Assembly (NCBI GenBank): GCA_014529385.2
Contig: CM043964.1
Span: forward strand, 132,161,420 to 132,225,419
Direction of reading: 5' to 3'
From: Adiantum capillus-veneris
Taxonomy: Eukaryota; Streptophyta; Polypodiopsida; Polypodiales; Pteridaceae
DNA: 64,000 nt
Made by a program: the position numbers and the translations under genes. Positions 45,681 to 56,161 of this stretch are shown piece after piece. The notes below the pieces were generated by a model. That model ran no database searches. It saw nothing but the letters and a program-made list of their open reading frames with translations, and was not told the origin of the DNA. How positions within the stretch are numbered: position 1 is the first letter of the stretch; every line of letters begins with the position of its first letter.

Positions 45681-46834
45681 ACTCTTCTTGAGTTGTGTGG
45701 CACATGGCGCACTTTGTGCAAAACAAAAGTCATACCATCAGCAAAGGAAAACTGGACACTGCCAATACCTGCAATGTCACAAGCATAGTTGTCTCCCAAA
45801 TAAACAGTGCCCTGCACCTCACCTGAGTACTGTGTAAACCAATCCCTATGAGGTGTTACATGAAAGGAGGCACCTGAATCAAGAATCCAAGTATGCATGT
45901 CCACATCAGAACCCATAGCAAGGGTATGTGCATCCACAGAAGAGGCATTGAGTACATCAGTGCTGCTGTCACTGTCACAACTACTAGCAACATTGATTTC
46001 CTCAATCAACACAGTGCTCTTCTTGGCATTTCCCTTGTCCTTTGCATCAGTTTCAGCACCCTTGTTCTTCTCTTTCTTCCACTCATAGCATTCCCGTTTA
46101 TAATGCCCTTTCTTTCCACAATGATGACACACAACATCTTTCCTACGAGATTTGCTGCGTGCCCTGTCCTTACTGTCAGATTTCTCCCTCTGTTGAGACC
46201 TGCCTCTCAAGTGCAATGCATTAGAAGACCCACCTGTGGTGTTCTTCCTGTTCATCTCTTCCATCAAGAGAGAACTCTCTACATCTGCATACTTAAGTGA
46301 CGCACTTGAGTTACTAAGAGCTGTCCGGAATACATCCCAACTCTCGGGCAATGTGCATAGTAGAAAAGTAGCTTTGAACTCCTCATCAATCGTGAATTTC
46401 AGCTATGTCAGTTGGCTGAAAATAGAATTGAATTCATTGAGGTGCACTGACATGTGCGTGCCCTCCTTCATGCAGAGATCCATAAGCTTCTTAAGCCAAT
46501 ACACTTTACTGGCAGCACTCTGCTGTGCATACAACTCGTCTAAACGCTTCCACATGCCCCATGCTGTCTGCTCATTCTCTACATTGAAGAGTAAATTGTC
46601 AGACACCGAAAGCATGATCGTGGAGCGAGCCAACTCGTCCACTTCTTCCCATTCTTCAACCTCCATATCATCCGGTTTCACACCCTGTAACTTAATAGGT
46701 TTCGCCTGTTTCTTCTGCAACATCACATTATAACATTGCTTTTTCCATATAGCAAAGTTATGGGCCCCTTCAAGCTTGCGAATGTGCAACAAATTGCCAC
46801 TTTCACTGCTAGAAGCCATTATGAGTGATTGCAA
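45677..46834 (-). pseudogene. Nested copia gag and protease (one nonsense codon, one shift)
   Basis: The likely start is the second Met at 46819 (MASSSESGNLLHIRKLEGAH). Gag: NFAIWKKQCYNVMLQKKQAK, TAWGMWKRLDELYAQQSAAS. A TAG at 46403-46405 interrupts after FSQLT; the same frame goes on LKFTIDEEFKATFLLCTLPE. Zinc knuckle CHHCGKKGHYKREC near 46110. Protease WILDSGASFHVTPHRDWF near 45880, YLGDNYACDIAGIGSVQFSF. The frame ends RHVPHNSRRV because of an extra CA; the intact reading would go on into the pol frame at 45680. Confidence 0.9.
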
Positions 46835-47359
46835 ACACTGAAACCTTGTTTTGCCGACCTAAACACGCCCAAATGTGCGCAATCGGGCAAAAACAGCTTG
46901 CTGTTACAGAAAAACAGCGAGCAAATTTCACGTGAAATCACCCCAAAACGGCGTACATTCACTGCCAAACCCTTACCAAAGGTTTCCACAAGGTGTATAC
47001 ATCATTTGCTTGCTGAAATTCCCTGTTTTAGGGCAAAAATCAGACCTGTAAACACCTGTTTTACTGAATTTTCAGAACCTCGTTGGTGGAAACACCTGTA
47101 AGATTGACCTGTGAGACTTGCCCTAATGAAATTGCATCAAATTGACCCCGAAATTGGTCAATTTCAGCAGAAATAGGCTGCTGTTCGCCAGTTTTTGAAA
47201 CCCTAATTTTGGAGAAACTGTCACCGGAGGTCGATTCTACACGGTGAGAGGATCCCTTCGCGACAGAGTTGATCGAAAACGGTTGAATATCCTTCCCGCA
47301 GCGAGCAAGAACAGAATTCTGATCTGTGTTGCGAAAATGGCTCTCTTGGAAACCCTAAT

Positions 47360-47371
47360 GCTCTGATACCA
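47360..47371 (-). other. Primer-binding site of nested copia
   Basis: TGGTATCAGAGC on the minus strand, two bases from the LTR edge; exact complement of the initiator Met-tRNA 3' end. AAACCCTAA (telo-box-like) lies just after it. Confidence 0.92.
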
Positions 47372-47373
47372 AG

Positions 47374-47657
47374 TGTGGGGAAGCAGGAGAGAGAGCCCAC
47401 TTGCTACTCTATGCAATGAGAGTGAAGGAGAAGAGGAGAGTGGCGCAGAAGAAGCACATGCAGAGAAAATACGTGAGAGAGAGAGAGAGAACTCGTAGAA
47501 GTTTTTGGGAAAAGTCACGATAGATTCATTTTGGGCTTGACCTTTGAGTATATGAGTAAGTGACTAGGGGGCCATTCACACTTGGGCCCCCTTACTTATA
47601 AGTCTTTTAACTTATAAGTTAATAAGTACAAGGCACTTAGGCCTTTATTCCCTAACA
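47374..47657 (-). repeat. 5' LTR of nested copia
   Basis: 284 bp, near-identical to the LTR at 42357. It carries a short GA tract (47474-47490) that is two bases longer than in the other LTR. Confidence 0.95.
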
Positions 47658-47662
47658 TTAGG

Positions 47663-48486
47663 TATGTACCTGGCATCAAGAAAAGTCTACTTTCAATTTG
47701 GTAGCTAGATGTCAAGGGTATCACACTATGCTTGGTGGTGGCTCTTGGAAAGTGCTTAAAGGCTCTATGCGGATGGTAAAGGGCAGCAAGAAGGGAACTC
47801 TTTATTATTTACATTGCAAGACATTACCTGGCAAGTTTTTGGCTATAGTTGAAGTTCACTCCCACAAGGAGCTTTGGCACAAAAGACTTGGCCATATGAG
47901 TGAAAAAGGGCTTGATGTTCTCTCCTCTTTGGGGAAGTTTGATGTAAAAGGCCCATGTCTTGATTTCTGTAATGATTGTGTCTATGGAAAGCAAGTGAAG
48001 TTTTCTTATTCCTTTGGTGTCACTTGCAAAGTGCATGTTCTTGATTTAGTACATTCTGATGTTTGTACTATGCCTGCGAATTCACATGGAGGTGCACAGT
48101 ACTTTGTGTCTTTCATTGATGATCACAGTAGAAAGACATGGGTGTATGTACTAAAGAGTAAAAGTGATGTGTTTGACGCATTCAAGAAGTTTCATGCATT
48201 TGTAACCACACAAAAGGGCTTAAAGTTAAAAGCTATCAGGACGGATCATGGAGGAGAGTATGTGTCACGTGAGTTTAACAGTTTTTGTGAGATGTATGGC
48301 ATTAAGCGGGAATTGACAGTCCCTTATAATCCATCATCTAATGGTGTGGCTGAAAGATATAGTCGCACAATTTTTGAGAGAGTGAGATGCATGTTGTCCA
48401 TGGCTAATCTCCCTCAAGAGTTTTGGGGAGAGGCTCTTAAAATTGCAGTTTGTGCACAATCGCTTTCCGAATCGTGCGTTAGATAA
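47663..48486 (+). pseudogene. Copia C1 pre-integrase and integrase core
   Basis: After the target duplication: YVPGIKKSLLSI, a shift, then an open frame 47698-48486. GYHTMLGGGSWKVLKGSMRM; zinc end LWHKRLGHMSEKGL with CNDCVYGK; HSDVCTMPANSHGGAQYF (first Asp), IRTDHGGEYVSREF (second Asp), NPSSNGVAERYSRTIF (Glu). It ends in a shift at about 48445. Confidence 0.9.
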
Positions 48487-49320
48487 TGGCATCCCTGAAG
48501 AGGTTTGGTCTAGCAAACCGGCTTCATATGACCATTTACGAGTCTTTGGTTGCGATGCATTTGTGCATGTACCTGTTGATCAGAGGACCAAACTTGACAT
48601 GAAATCTATCAAGGGCATCTTCATGGGTTATGGAGATGAGGGAGAGATGGGTTACCGAGTTTGGATACGTCAGTACAAGAAGATAATACGCAGCCAAGAT
48701 GTAGTTTTCAATGAGGTTAAATTGCTGAAAAATGCTACACATGTAGACATTGACAAAAAGAAGGTCAAGTTTCAGCAAAATCAGCCAGCCATAAAGCCAC
48801 CTTTGGTTGAAAACTCAACTCCTTTTAATGTTGAAAATGAGCAGCAACCTATTGTGCAATTGCCAGAAGACAACGGACAACAAACAGATGCACAAAATGG
48901 GATTATAGCACATGACAAGCATGCTGAAAATGAATTACAGCATAGAGGTAATACTGAAAATCAGCCGCCAATTGATGGTGTGGACATTCCGGATGATAAA
49001 GACCCATTGCTAGTCAATGCAGATCATTGGGTGAGAAGGTCTACACGTGCTAGAAGGCAACGAGAGAGATTTCAGCCATCTATGGATTGCATTTTGTTGA
49101 CTGATGAGGGGGAACCTCTTACATTCAAAGAGGCCCAGTCTTGTGAAGACAAAAGTAAGTGGGAGCTTTCTATGAAATCTGAGTGCAATCACTGTATGCA
49201 AATAATACATGGGAGCTTGTGCCTTTGCCCAAAGGTAGGAAAGCTATTCCTAACAAGTGGGTTTATAAGGTCAAATGTGTTGATGACAAACCCATGTACA
49301 AAGCACGTTTGGTTACCTCT
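48443..49320 (+). pseudogene. Copia C1 integrase C-terminal region and linker (first duplicate copy)
   Basis: FVHNRFPNRALDNGIPEEVW, LRVFGCDAFVHVPVDQRTKL, FMGYGDEGEMGYRVWIRQYK, then a long hydrophilic linker and ADHWVRRSTRARRQRERFQP, which precedes RT in copia. At about 49315 the RT start (NNTWELVPLPKGRK in the shifted frame) is cut by the second copy of the duplicated unit. Confidence 0.85.
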
Positions 49321-49713
49321 AGCAATGAATTACAGCATAGAGGTAATACTGAAAATCAGCCGCCAATTGATGGTGTGGACATTCCGGATGATAAAGACCC
49401 ATTGCTAGTCAATGCAGATCATTGGGTGAGAAGGTCTACACGTGCTAGAAGGCAACGAGAGAGATTTCAGCCATCTATGGATTGCATTTTGTTGACTGAT
49501 GAGGGGGAACCTCTTACATTCAAAGAGGCCCAGTCTTGTGAAGACAAAAGTAAGTGGGAGCTTTCTATGAAATCTGAGTGCAATCACTGTATGCAAATAA
49601 TACATGGGAGCTTGTGCCTTTGCCCAAAGGTAGGAAAGCTATTCCTAACAAGTGGGTTTATAAGGTCAAATGTGTTGATGACAAACCCATGTACAAAGCA
49701 CGTTTGGTTGCTA
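48929..49713 (+). repeat. 395-bp tandem duplication inside copia C1
   Basis: AATGAATTACAGCATAGAGG begins at 48929 and again at 49324; both copies run to AAAGCACGTTTGGTT, and I see no differences between them. A short filler (ACCTCTAGC) separates them. The duplication repeats the linker and first part of RT. Confidence 0.93.
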
Positions 49714-50490
49714 AGGGTTATGCGCAGAAGGAAGGCATAGACTTCCAAGAGATCTTTTCACCTGTGGTGAAGATTACTATGCTCCGTGTTTTGTTTGCTT
49801 TATGCGCTCTCTTGGATTTGGAATTGGACCAAATGGATGTAATCACTGCTTTCTTACATGGTGACTTGGATGAGGAGCTGCATATGCAGCAGCATGAGGG
49901 TTTTGTCATTCCAGGGAAAGAGCATTTGGTATGCAAACTGAAACGCAGCATGTATGGGCTAAAATAAGCCTCTAGATAGTGGTACAAAAAGTTTGACACT
50001 TTTATGCTCAACCATGGGTTCAAACGCAGTCATGCAAATCACTGCCTTTACACTAAAAAGGCTCTTGATGGTAGTTTTATTGTGCTAGTCCTCTATGTGG
50101 ATGATATGCTGATTGCAGACAAGCATAAGGAAACTTTTAATGCTTTGAAAAAGGACTTAAATTCAGCTTTCTCTATGAAATATTTGGGTGCAGTTGAACA
50201 TATTTTGGGTATGCGCATTGCAAGGGATCGAAAGAAGCGTCTTTTATTCCTTTCTCAAGACAAGTACATCAAGAAAGTGCTTGAGAGATTTAATATAGAT
50301 GATGCTAAGCCTCTTGGTGTACCGTTACCACCACACACAAAGCTTAGCAAGCATGATTGCTCAAAAGATGATGCAACTGCCCATGCTATGAAAGGTATTC
50401 CTTATGCATTAGCCTGTGGTTCTTTGATGTATACACGACCGGATATTGCTTGTGCACTGGGAGGCAGTGAAGAGCATTTTCAGGTACTTG
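49578..50490 (+). pseudogene. Copia C1 reverse transcriptase
   Basis: YANNTWELVPLPKGRKAIPN, KARLVAKGYAQKEGIDFQEI, FSPVVKITMLRVLFAL, MDVITAFLHGDLDEELHM, KRSMYGLK then TAA (49966) and another stop, WYKKFDTFMLNHGFKRSHAN, LYVDDMLIADKHKETF (catalytic pair about 50100), MKYLGAVEHILGMRIARDRK, FLSQDKYIKKVLERFNIDDA, ACGSLMYTRPDIACALG. It ends in a shift at about 50460. Confidence 0.9.
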
Positions 50491-51001
50491 AAAGGTACAC
50501 AGGACACATGCATATGTTATGGAAAGGGTACATTGTCAGTGCGGGGATTTTGTGATTCGGACTTGGTAGTGATCTTGACACTCGGAAATCTACCAGTGGT
50601 TATGTTTTTGCTTTGGCTGGTGGAGCTATTTCTTGGTGTTCAAGTTTGCAAAAGATTGTTGCATTGAGCACTACAGAGGCTGAATATATTTCAGTCACAG
50701 AGGCTTCAAAAGAAGCCATTTGGCTTGGCCGTCTTGTGAAGACTTTTGGTCTTCCAGCTCATGCTCCAGTGCTTGGTTGTGATAGTCAGAGTGCTGTATG
50801 TCTGGCTAAGAATGCCTTGTTCCATGCTCGTACCAAACACATTGATGTGCGGTACCATTTTATACGCCAGGTATTGGATGATGTCCTTGTCACACTAACA
50901 AAGGTCAAAACACGGGATAACCCCGTAGATGGTTCTCACTAAATGTCTTGCAAAGACACAACATCAACATTGCGGATCTTGTTGGACTCAGAGCTCTTTA
51001 G
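50491..51001 (+). pseudogene. Copia C1 RNase H to pol end
   Basis: SIFRYLKGTQDTCICYGKGT, RGFCDSD with a shift, RKSTSGYVF equivalent, [76 protein letters not shown], then DNPVDG and, shifted, NIADLVGLRAL with TAG at 50999-51001. Right after this point copia sequence stops; the expected polypurine tract and LTR are at 54.2 kb in reverse. Confidence 0.88.
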
Positions 51002-51009
51002 AAAGAGGG

Positions 51010-53018
51010 CTTGGACACGCAGGACTCTCCTGTTGACAGAGTGGGCTCTAGACTTGCTCAACTTAGTCATTTCTTTCTCCAGGAGTCTGCGGCCCGCCTA
51101 GTTGCAGCGAGGGAGGAGGAGCAGCGTCTCCGTCGGGGCATTGCTTCCTTGCAAAGGATGCAGGAGCAGCACCCAGACAGGCCTTGGTTGGAGGAGCAGT
51201 TGCAGTAGGCTTGCCAGGAGCTTGCCAGCATAGAGGAGAGGCGTCACAAGTTTGTTTTTCATTGACAAGCATCTCAATGGACCCAGGTGGGTGACAGAGT
51301 GATTGGGTCGTTCTTTGAGATAGTGGGACCCCGTCATGCGCACACCAATGTCAGTCAGTTGAGGAGACCTGGCGGGTCACTTGCTTCAGAGCCAGAGGAT
51401 ATGTGTGCAGTTGCTAGTGTCAACAGAGTCTCAGTCAGAGCATCGGGATGCATGCAGAGAGCAGGTTTGAGCACAGATGCCTTCCCTTGTGACTGAGGGG
51501 ATGCGTCAGAGACATGACCTGCCTCTCCAGCTAGAGGAGCTCCATGTGGCCCTCATATTACTTCCCCGTGGTAGCTGTCTCGGGGAGGATGGTTTGACTC
51601 CCACTTTTTTCTTGGAGTACTGGGACTTGCTAAGCACAGACCTTTGCAGCGCTTTTCAGTACATCTTGCACACATGAGAGATGCCTGACAGCATGAGTGA
51701 GGGCTTGATCTACCTCATTCCCAAGAGGGAGGCTCCTTGGATGAGATTCGGCAGTGGCAACCCATCACCATCCTCAACTAAGCCTACAAAATTCTAGCCA
51801 AGGCTCTGAGCTTGAGGATTCAGCCACTTCTAGAGAGCATTATACATGGGACCCAGATAGGTCCGCCTCCAAGGTGAGGATCTGGTGATACTTCTTCTCG
51901 ATTTTGAGAAGGCCTACGACAAAGTGGACTTGGACTTCTGGGAGGGTACTTTACGTAGGATGGGCTTCTCAGATGCTTGGATAAGATGTGTGTTAGCTCT
52001 CTACAGACGTGCACACAGTCACGTGCTTTTGGCAGGTGGTAGAGTAGACCGTTTCATGCTCACATGCTCGATCAGACAGGGCTGCCCTCTAGTCCCCTTC
52101 CTCTTTCTGTTCTATGCTGAGGCGATGAGCAGATTCTTGGTTTCGCAGCAGGTTGGTTTACGTGGCTTAGCGCTCCCTATTCAAGATGATGAGCTACTGG
52201 ATGCTGAGTTTGCAGATGACTCAGCTTTGTACTTGGAGGGCCAGGATGCCAACCTGCACAGGTGTGAGCAGGCTCTAGAGACGTGCACACAGTCACGTGC
52301 TTTTGGCAGGTGGTAGAGTAGACCGTTTCATACTCACACGCTCGATCAGACAGGGCTGCTCTCTAGCCCCCTTCCTCTTTCTGTTCTATGCTGAGGCGAT
52401 GAGCAGGTTCTTGGTTTCATAGCAGGCTGGTTTACGTGGCTTAGCGCTCCCTATTCAGGATGATGAGCTACTGGATGCTGAGTTTGCAGATGACTCAGCT
52501 TCGTACTTGGAGGGCCAGGATGCCAACCTGCACATATGTGAGCAAGCTCTAGAGACGTTTTGTTGTGCATCAGGCACACTCATCAACTGGAGGAAGACAG
52601 TGGCTTTCTGGGTTGGCAGTGCTCCAACGCCTGATTGGCTGTCAGGTGAGGGTTTTAGATAAATTCCCCCAGGGACTACAGTTCGTTACTTGGGCTATCA
52701 GGTTGGCGTGGACTTGTCTCCTGAGTAGCAGATTGCTCCCCTTCTTCTGTCCATCAGGAGGAAGTTGCTACGTTGGAGTTCAGCATGCCTCCCTTTGGCA
52801 GGCAAAGTTGTAATGGCCAACCAGGTGTTGTTGGCTACTATGTGGTACATTACATCTTGTTGGATCTTTTCGAGCTCCTGCATCAGCCAGGTAGAGAGGC
52901 TGATCATGAATTTTCTTTGGTCAGGGCACGACACTCAGATAGCCTGGGCCTAAGTAGCGTGGCAGGTCATCACTCTACCTTGTTCTCAAAAAGGGTTGGG
53001 GATCATTGACCCAGGCTA
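51010..53018 (+). pseudogene. LINE ORF2: EN-RT linker and reverse transcriptase (plus strand half)
   Basis: DSPVDRVGSRLAQLSHFFLQ, AAREEEQRLRRGIASLQRMQ, ASQWTQVGDRVIGSFFEIVG (linker); LPLQLEELHVALILLPRGSC, GEDGLTPTFFLEYWDLLS, EGLIYLIPKREAPW, LLLDFEKAYDKVDLDFWEGT (Asp of motif A), SIRQGCPLVPFLFLFYAEAM, and AEFADDSALYLEGQ (catalytic Asp pair about 52215); later QVERLIMNFLWSGHDTQIAW and KGLGIIDPG at about 53015. Stops and shifts are present. The upstream half of the same kind of LINE is on the minus strand from 54238. Confidence 0.88.
52007..52553 (+). repeat. 274-bp tandem duplication within LINE RT
   Basis: ACGTGCACACAGTCACGTGC at 52007 and again at 52281; both copies include the RQGC and FADD motifs. 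A few substitutions separate the copies, and the second is broken by stops. Confidence 0.92.
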
Positions 53019-53027
53019 TAGGAAACC

Positions 53028-53987
53028 TGGTGCCTTATGCCAGTCAAACTTGACCTTTTGGCATACTAAACAACTGTGAACAAACTTGTCACATCCTTTT
53101 TGAGCCTCGGACAATAGAAATAATGCTCGACACATTTCAAGGTGGTATCTATGCCGTGGTGACCCAAAAAAGGCAAACAATGGCACTCTGTCATAACCTT
53201 TTCCCTCAATGGCTGTGTAACACACAACATCGTTTTCTGCATCAGATAACCTTCACGTATGGAATAGCCTACAACCGTCTCCCTCCTCTGTATCCGGTTA
53301 AAGATGTCTGCAAAATCACGATAATTGGCGTACTGATTTACCACATCCTCGAAGCTTCTATGATGAAGTGTCGAAATAGCCAAAACCAATGGCTTGCAAG
53401 ACAACGCATCGGCCACTAAATTCTTCTCCCCCTGAACGTAGACAATCTGGAAGTGAAACTGTGACAGAATATTAGCCCACCGCATCTGCTTTTCCGAACG
53501 ATGCACCTGTGAGAGGAAGTAGCATAAGCTCTGATGATCAGTGAACACAGTAAAATCTTTAAATCGGCTCCAAGTAGAAAACGTCGCCACTGTGTAAGAG
53601 CATGAATGACTTCCAAAAGCTCTCTCATAAATCTGTGCAACCCATCAGGATGCGAGAACGTCCTACTCTCATAAGCTATAACATGGCCCTCTTGCATCAA
53701 GACTGCCTCCAGACTGCGACTACAAGCATCACAATAAGCTTGAAAGGGCTTTTGCAAGTCTAGCAAAGCCAACATTGGACCCGTTGTCAACTTTTCCTTG
53801 AGTCTAAAAGCATGCAATCTCCGACGGTCCCCAAGTAAAAGGAACCCCCTTTCTGAGTCAACACATGCAATGGAGAAGCTACCTCTGCAAACTTTCGAAT
53901 GAACCGCCTATAACAAGAGCACAAACCCAAAAGGCTTCTAACTTCTTGAACATTTTTCAAGTCTGGCCAATCAGGAATGGTTTCAAG
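53028..53987 (-). pseudogene. Gypsy-1 (chromovirus) RT end, RNase H, integrase zinc end
   Basis: Minus strand in order: ETIPDWPDLKNVQEVRSLLG, CSCYRRFIRKFAEVASPLHV, LTQKGGSF; RNase H KEKLTTGPMLALLDLQKPFQ, YCDACSRSLEAVLMQEGHVI, FTDHQSLCYFLSQ, EKNLVADALSCKPLVLAIST; integrase zinc end EKVMTECHCLPFLGHHGID, VEHYFYCPRLKKDV, CLVCQKVKFDWHKAPGF at about 53030. All match gypsy-2 at 61.8-63.3 kb. The next part (integrase core) is on the plus strand at 57262. Confidence 0.9.
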
Positions 53988-54045
53988 TGATGGGAGCGTA
54001 AGCAGCAGGAGATGGTAGCGATGCGTTTTTCTGCAGTCGACGAGC

Positions 54046-54108
<63 letters not shown>

Positions 54109-54222
54109 TATGCAAGGAGTGGTTCACACTCAAAGAATAATAATAAGTGTACAAGGGTGGCCAGAGGGCCTTTAGACCTAACAACCTCCCACCTAAAGGC
54201 CCAATGTGGTACCTTTAAGTAA
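53983..54222 (-). mobile_element. Copia LTR (53988-54183) with polypurine tract, presumed 3' LTR of C1
   Basis: On the minus strand: AAGGTACCACATTGGGCC, polypurine AGGTGGGAGGT (54184-54194), then LTR TGTTAGGTCTAAAGG to CTCCCATCA at 53988; TCAAG (53983-53987) would be the target duplicate. The pre-LTR segment is homologous to that of the nested copia at 42639-42670. A 54-bp (GA)n tract (54052-54105) sits inside the LTR. It directly abuts gypsy-1 RT. Confidence 0.8.
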
Positions 54223-54237
54223 CTCCCACTAATTGTA

Positions 54238-54997
54238 AGCAATGTTGGGGATGCGTAGCATCGTGTTCCTCCTCCTCTGTCTATCTGTCACCATGAGGAT
54301 CACTGGTGCATGGTCCGAAAAAGATGTCCGAGCCAAGATGCAAACTGACCCTCCCAAGTCACAGATGTGGTCACTAGCATAGAAGCGATCTATCCCGAGA
54401 TAGATTCACTCCTCCCACTCTGTGGTCCGAGCGAGAGAAGGCCAAGCTGTTTGGGGGCCTCACAAAGCCAGAGTGCTGCCAAACATCTGAAACGCTCAAA
54501 GTCATACATAACCTCTCCCAGGCTGCCAACTCAGCTCCATGCATAGTAGCATTGCTACCTCCAAGTCTGTCTGAGGGGTCCTCCAACATGTTGAAGTCAA
54601 AACATGTTGAGGGGTCCTCCAACATTCTGAGGGGTCCTCCAATATTCAGGAAACCCAAGAGGCAACCCTGAACCTGCATAGTAATCCATTGAGCCCTGCC
54701 AGGCACAATAATACCTTTGCCCACAATGGCCTACTGTCAAAAGTCTACAATAGTCATACATACCCCTCCCTGTATACCACCAGGTGCAAATGCAACTGAC
54801 CAAAATGTCTCAAAACGCCCAAGCAAAAGATGGCCACATTGTCTAATGCGGCTCTCACAAAGATCTTGCTCCTGCAGCATAAGAATACCAATCTCTCCGC
54901 CCACAAGGCATCGCTGAAGCTCCTGACGCAATCGACTCCGTTGGCGTTGAAACTGGGGCCCACCTAATCTTTGCACATTCCATGAGACAATCCTCAT
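54238..54997 (-). pseudogene. LINE ORF2 endonuclease (AP type)
   Basis: ATG at 54997: MRIVSWNVQRLGGPQFQRQR, LVGGEIGILMLQEQDLCESR (the Gln-Glu of the catalytic site), HLLLGRFETFWSVAFAPGGI; then, across shifts, GFLNIGGP, AAWERLCMTLSVSDVWQHSG and, in another frame, LGIDRFYASDHICDLGG and SFSDHAPVILMVTDRQRR. SDHAPV is the catalytic Ser-Asp-His block. It ends MLRIPNIAYN at 54238, just before the copia fragment. This nuclease nicks target DNA to prime LINE copying. ORF1 lies upstream at 56.2-56.8 kb in the same orientation. Confidence 0.88.
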
Positions 54998-56161
54998 GGG
55001 GAACGAGAGAGAACTGATGTTGCAACAGCAGCTAACCGTGCTATCTTCGAGGCTGGCTTAGATGGGGAGTAATCCGCATCCAAGCGTCCCCGAGATAGGC
55101 GTGATTGGAAAGACTGTCTAGCCCAGGCCCAAGAAGAGCGTGCCGTATGCAAGGCAACCTCCTCTCCCCAAGAGTCCTCATGTATGTATACTTAGCATGA
55201 GGGGCTCTGCGTGTCAGCAAAGACGTGTACCACAATGTGTCTTTATCCTGCCGAGTCTGGAGGTGTCACTGAAAACTTGGCCAGCGGCCATAAGGTCTGT
55301 ACCAGGTTTGTAACATTCAGGTCTCCTGTGTGGTGAGAGAACTCGAGGGCCTGTGCCTGCAACCACTCCATCACTGAGTCCAGGGTCCACTCAGCCTGAT
55401 CCCTGCCATATAAGGGAAAAGAGAAGCCAACCGCCCTTTGGCTGCTATCCCTCTGGCTGCTATTCCTCTGGCTGCAAGGAACAATACATGAACTCTGAAA
55501 CAAGCTGCCTCAAAGTCTGGTGCAGGGTCGCCGAGAAACCGCGTGAAGTCGTAGGCAAAGAAATCCCACCTGCGGCAAATGTTGAAGCACGTCAATCCAC
55601 GAGGAATTGCTGCAAAGGGAGAAGTCTGCACCAAAAGGGGGGCATGCAAGAAGGGCTGTCCCTCCCTCGCCAAGCGACTCGTGGAAAAAGCGGTTCCAAG
55701 AGATCTCCTAGCAACCGAGGAAGGTCCTACCCCATGGATCGGATGCAGAGAAGGACGGGAGGAGGTGTGGAAGCAGGGAGGCTGGTGGGAGGAGTGGGGG
55801 GGCGGGGAGCGGCAGAAGGAGAGGGTCAAGGAGGGGAGGGGGGAGGAGGCGGAGGAAAACTCGGGGGGAGGAGGGAGAGGGGCGCTGTCGAAGGTGAAGC
55901 TGAAGTGGAGGGTGGAGCTGGGACCTCATCTTGCTGAAGAGGGTCGAAAGGGTTTCCTGTGGGAACCCACTACTGCTGGCCCGGCGCTTGGCGACCACCC
56001 GGCGGGCCAGGGTGCTGTGGTGGCCCCTGTCGACGTCAATCATGAACTTGCTGCCAACCCTCCTCCTTTGTGTGAACTCTAGGTTCGGAGGGTGAGTCTG
56101 CCTGAGTACCCTGTGGCTCTATCCGCTGCTGCTGGCTAGCCCTAGGAGGCTGGGACTGAGC
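54998..56161 (-). other. LINE: inter-ORF region and proline-rich ORF1 tail
   Basis: GC-rich. Minus-strand frames in 55700-56160 are Pro/Ser/Leu-rich and follow the ORF1 zinc knuckle, so they are probably the low-complexity ORF1 C-terminus with shifts. 55000-55700 shows nothing recognisable. The long plus-strand ORFs here are antisense to it. Confidence 0.4.

Larger units (their letters stand above)
42352..47662 (-). mobile_element. Nested near-complete copia with 5-bp TSD (TTAGG)
   Basis: LTRs 42357-42638 and 47374-47657 are almost identical: by eye two substitutions and one 2-bp GA difference in about 283 bp. TTAGG flanks both ends (42352-42356 and 47658-47662). Internal order on the minus strand is PBS, gag, zinc knuckle, protease, integrase, RT, RNase H, polypurine tract. 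All domains are present. Three lesions only: a TAG in gag, a 2-bp insertion before the integrase, and a 1-bp shift in RT/RNase H. This is the youngest insertion in the window. Confidence 0.95.

Noticed and set aside
43927-46733. Plus-strand ORFs of 60-165 codons
   Set aside because: Antisense shadows of the nested copia gag-pol on the minus strand.
55353-56082. Plus-strand Gly/Arg/Glu-rich ORFs of 160-190 codons
   Set aside because: Antisense to the proline-rich tail of LINE ORF1 on the minus strand; GC-rich shadow frames.
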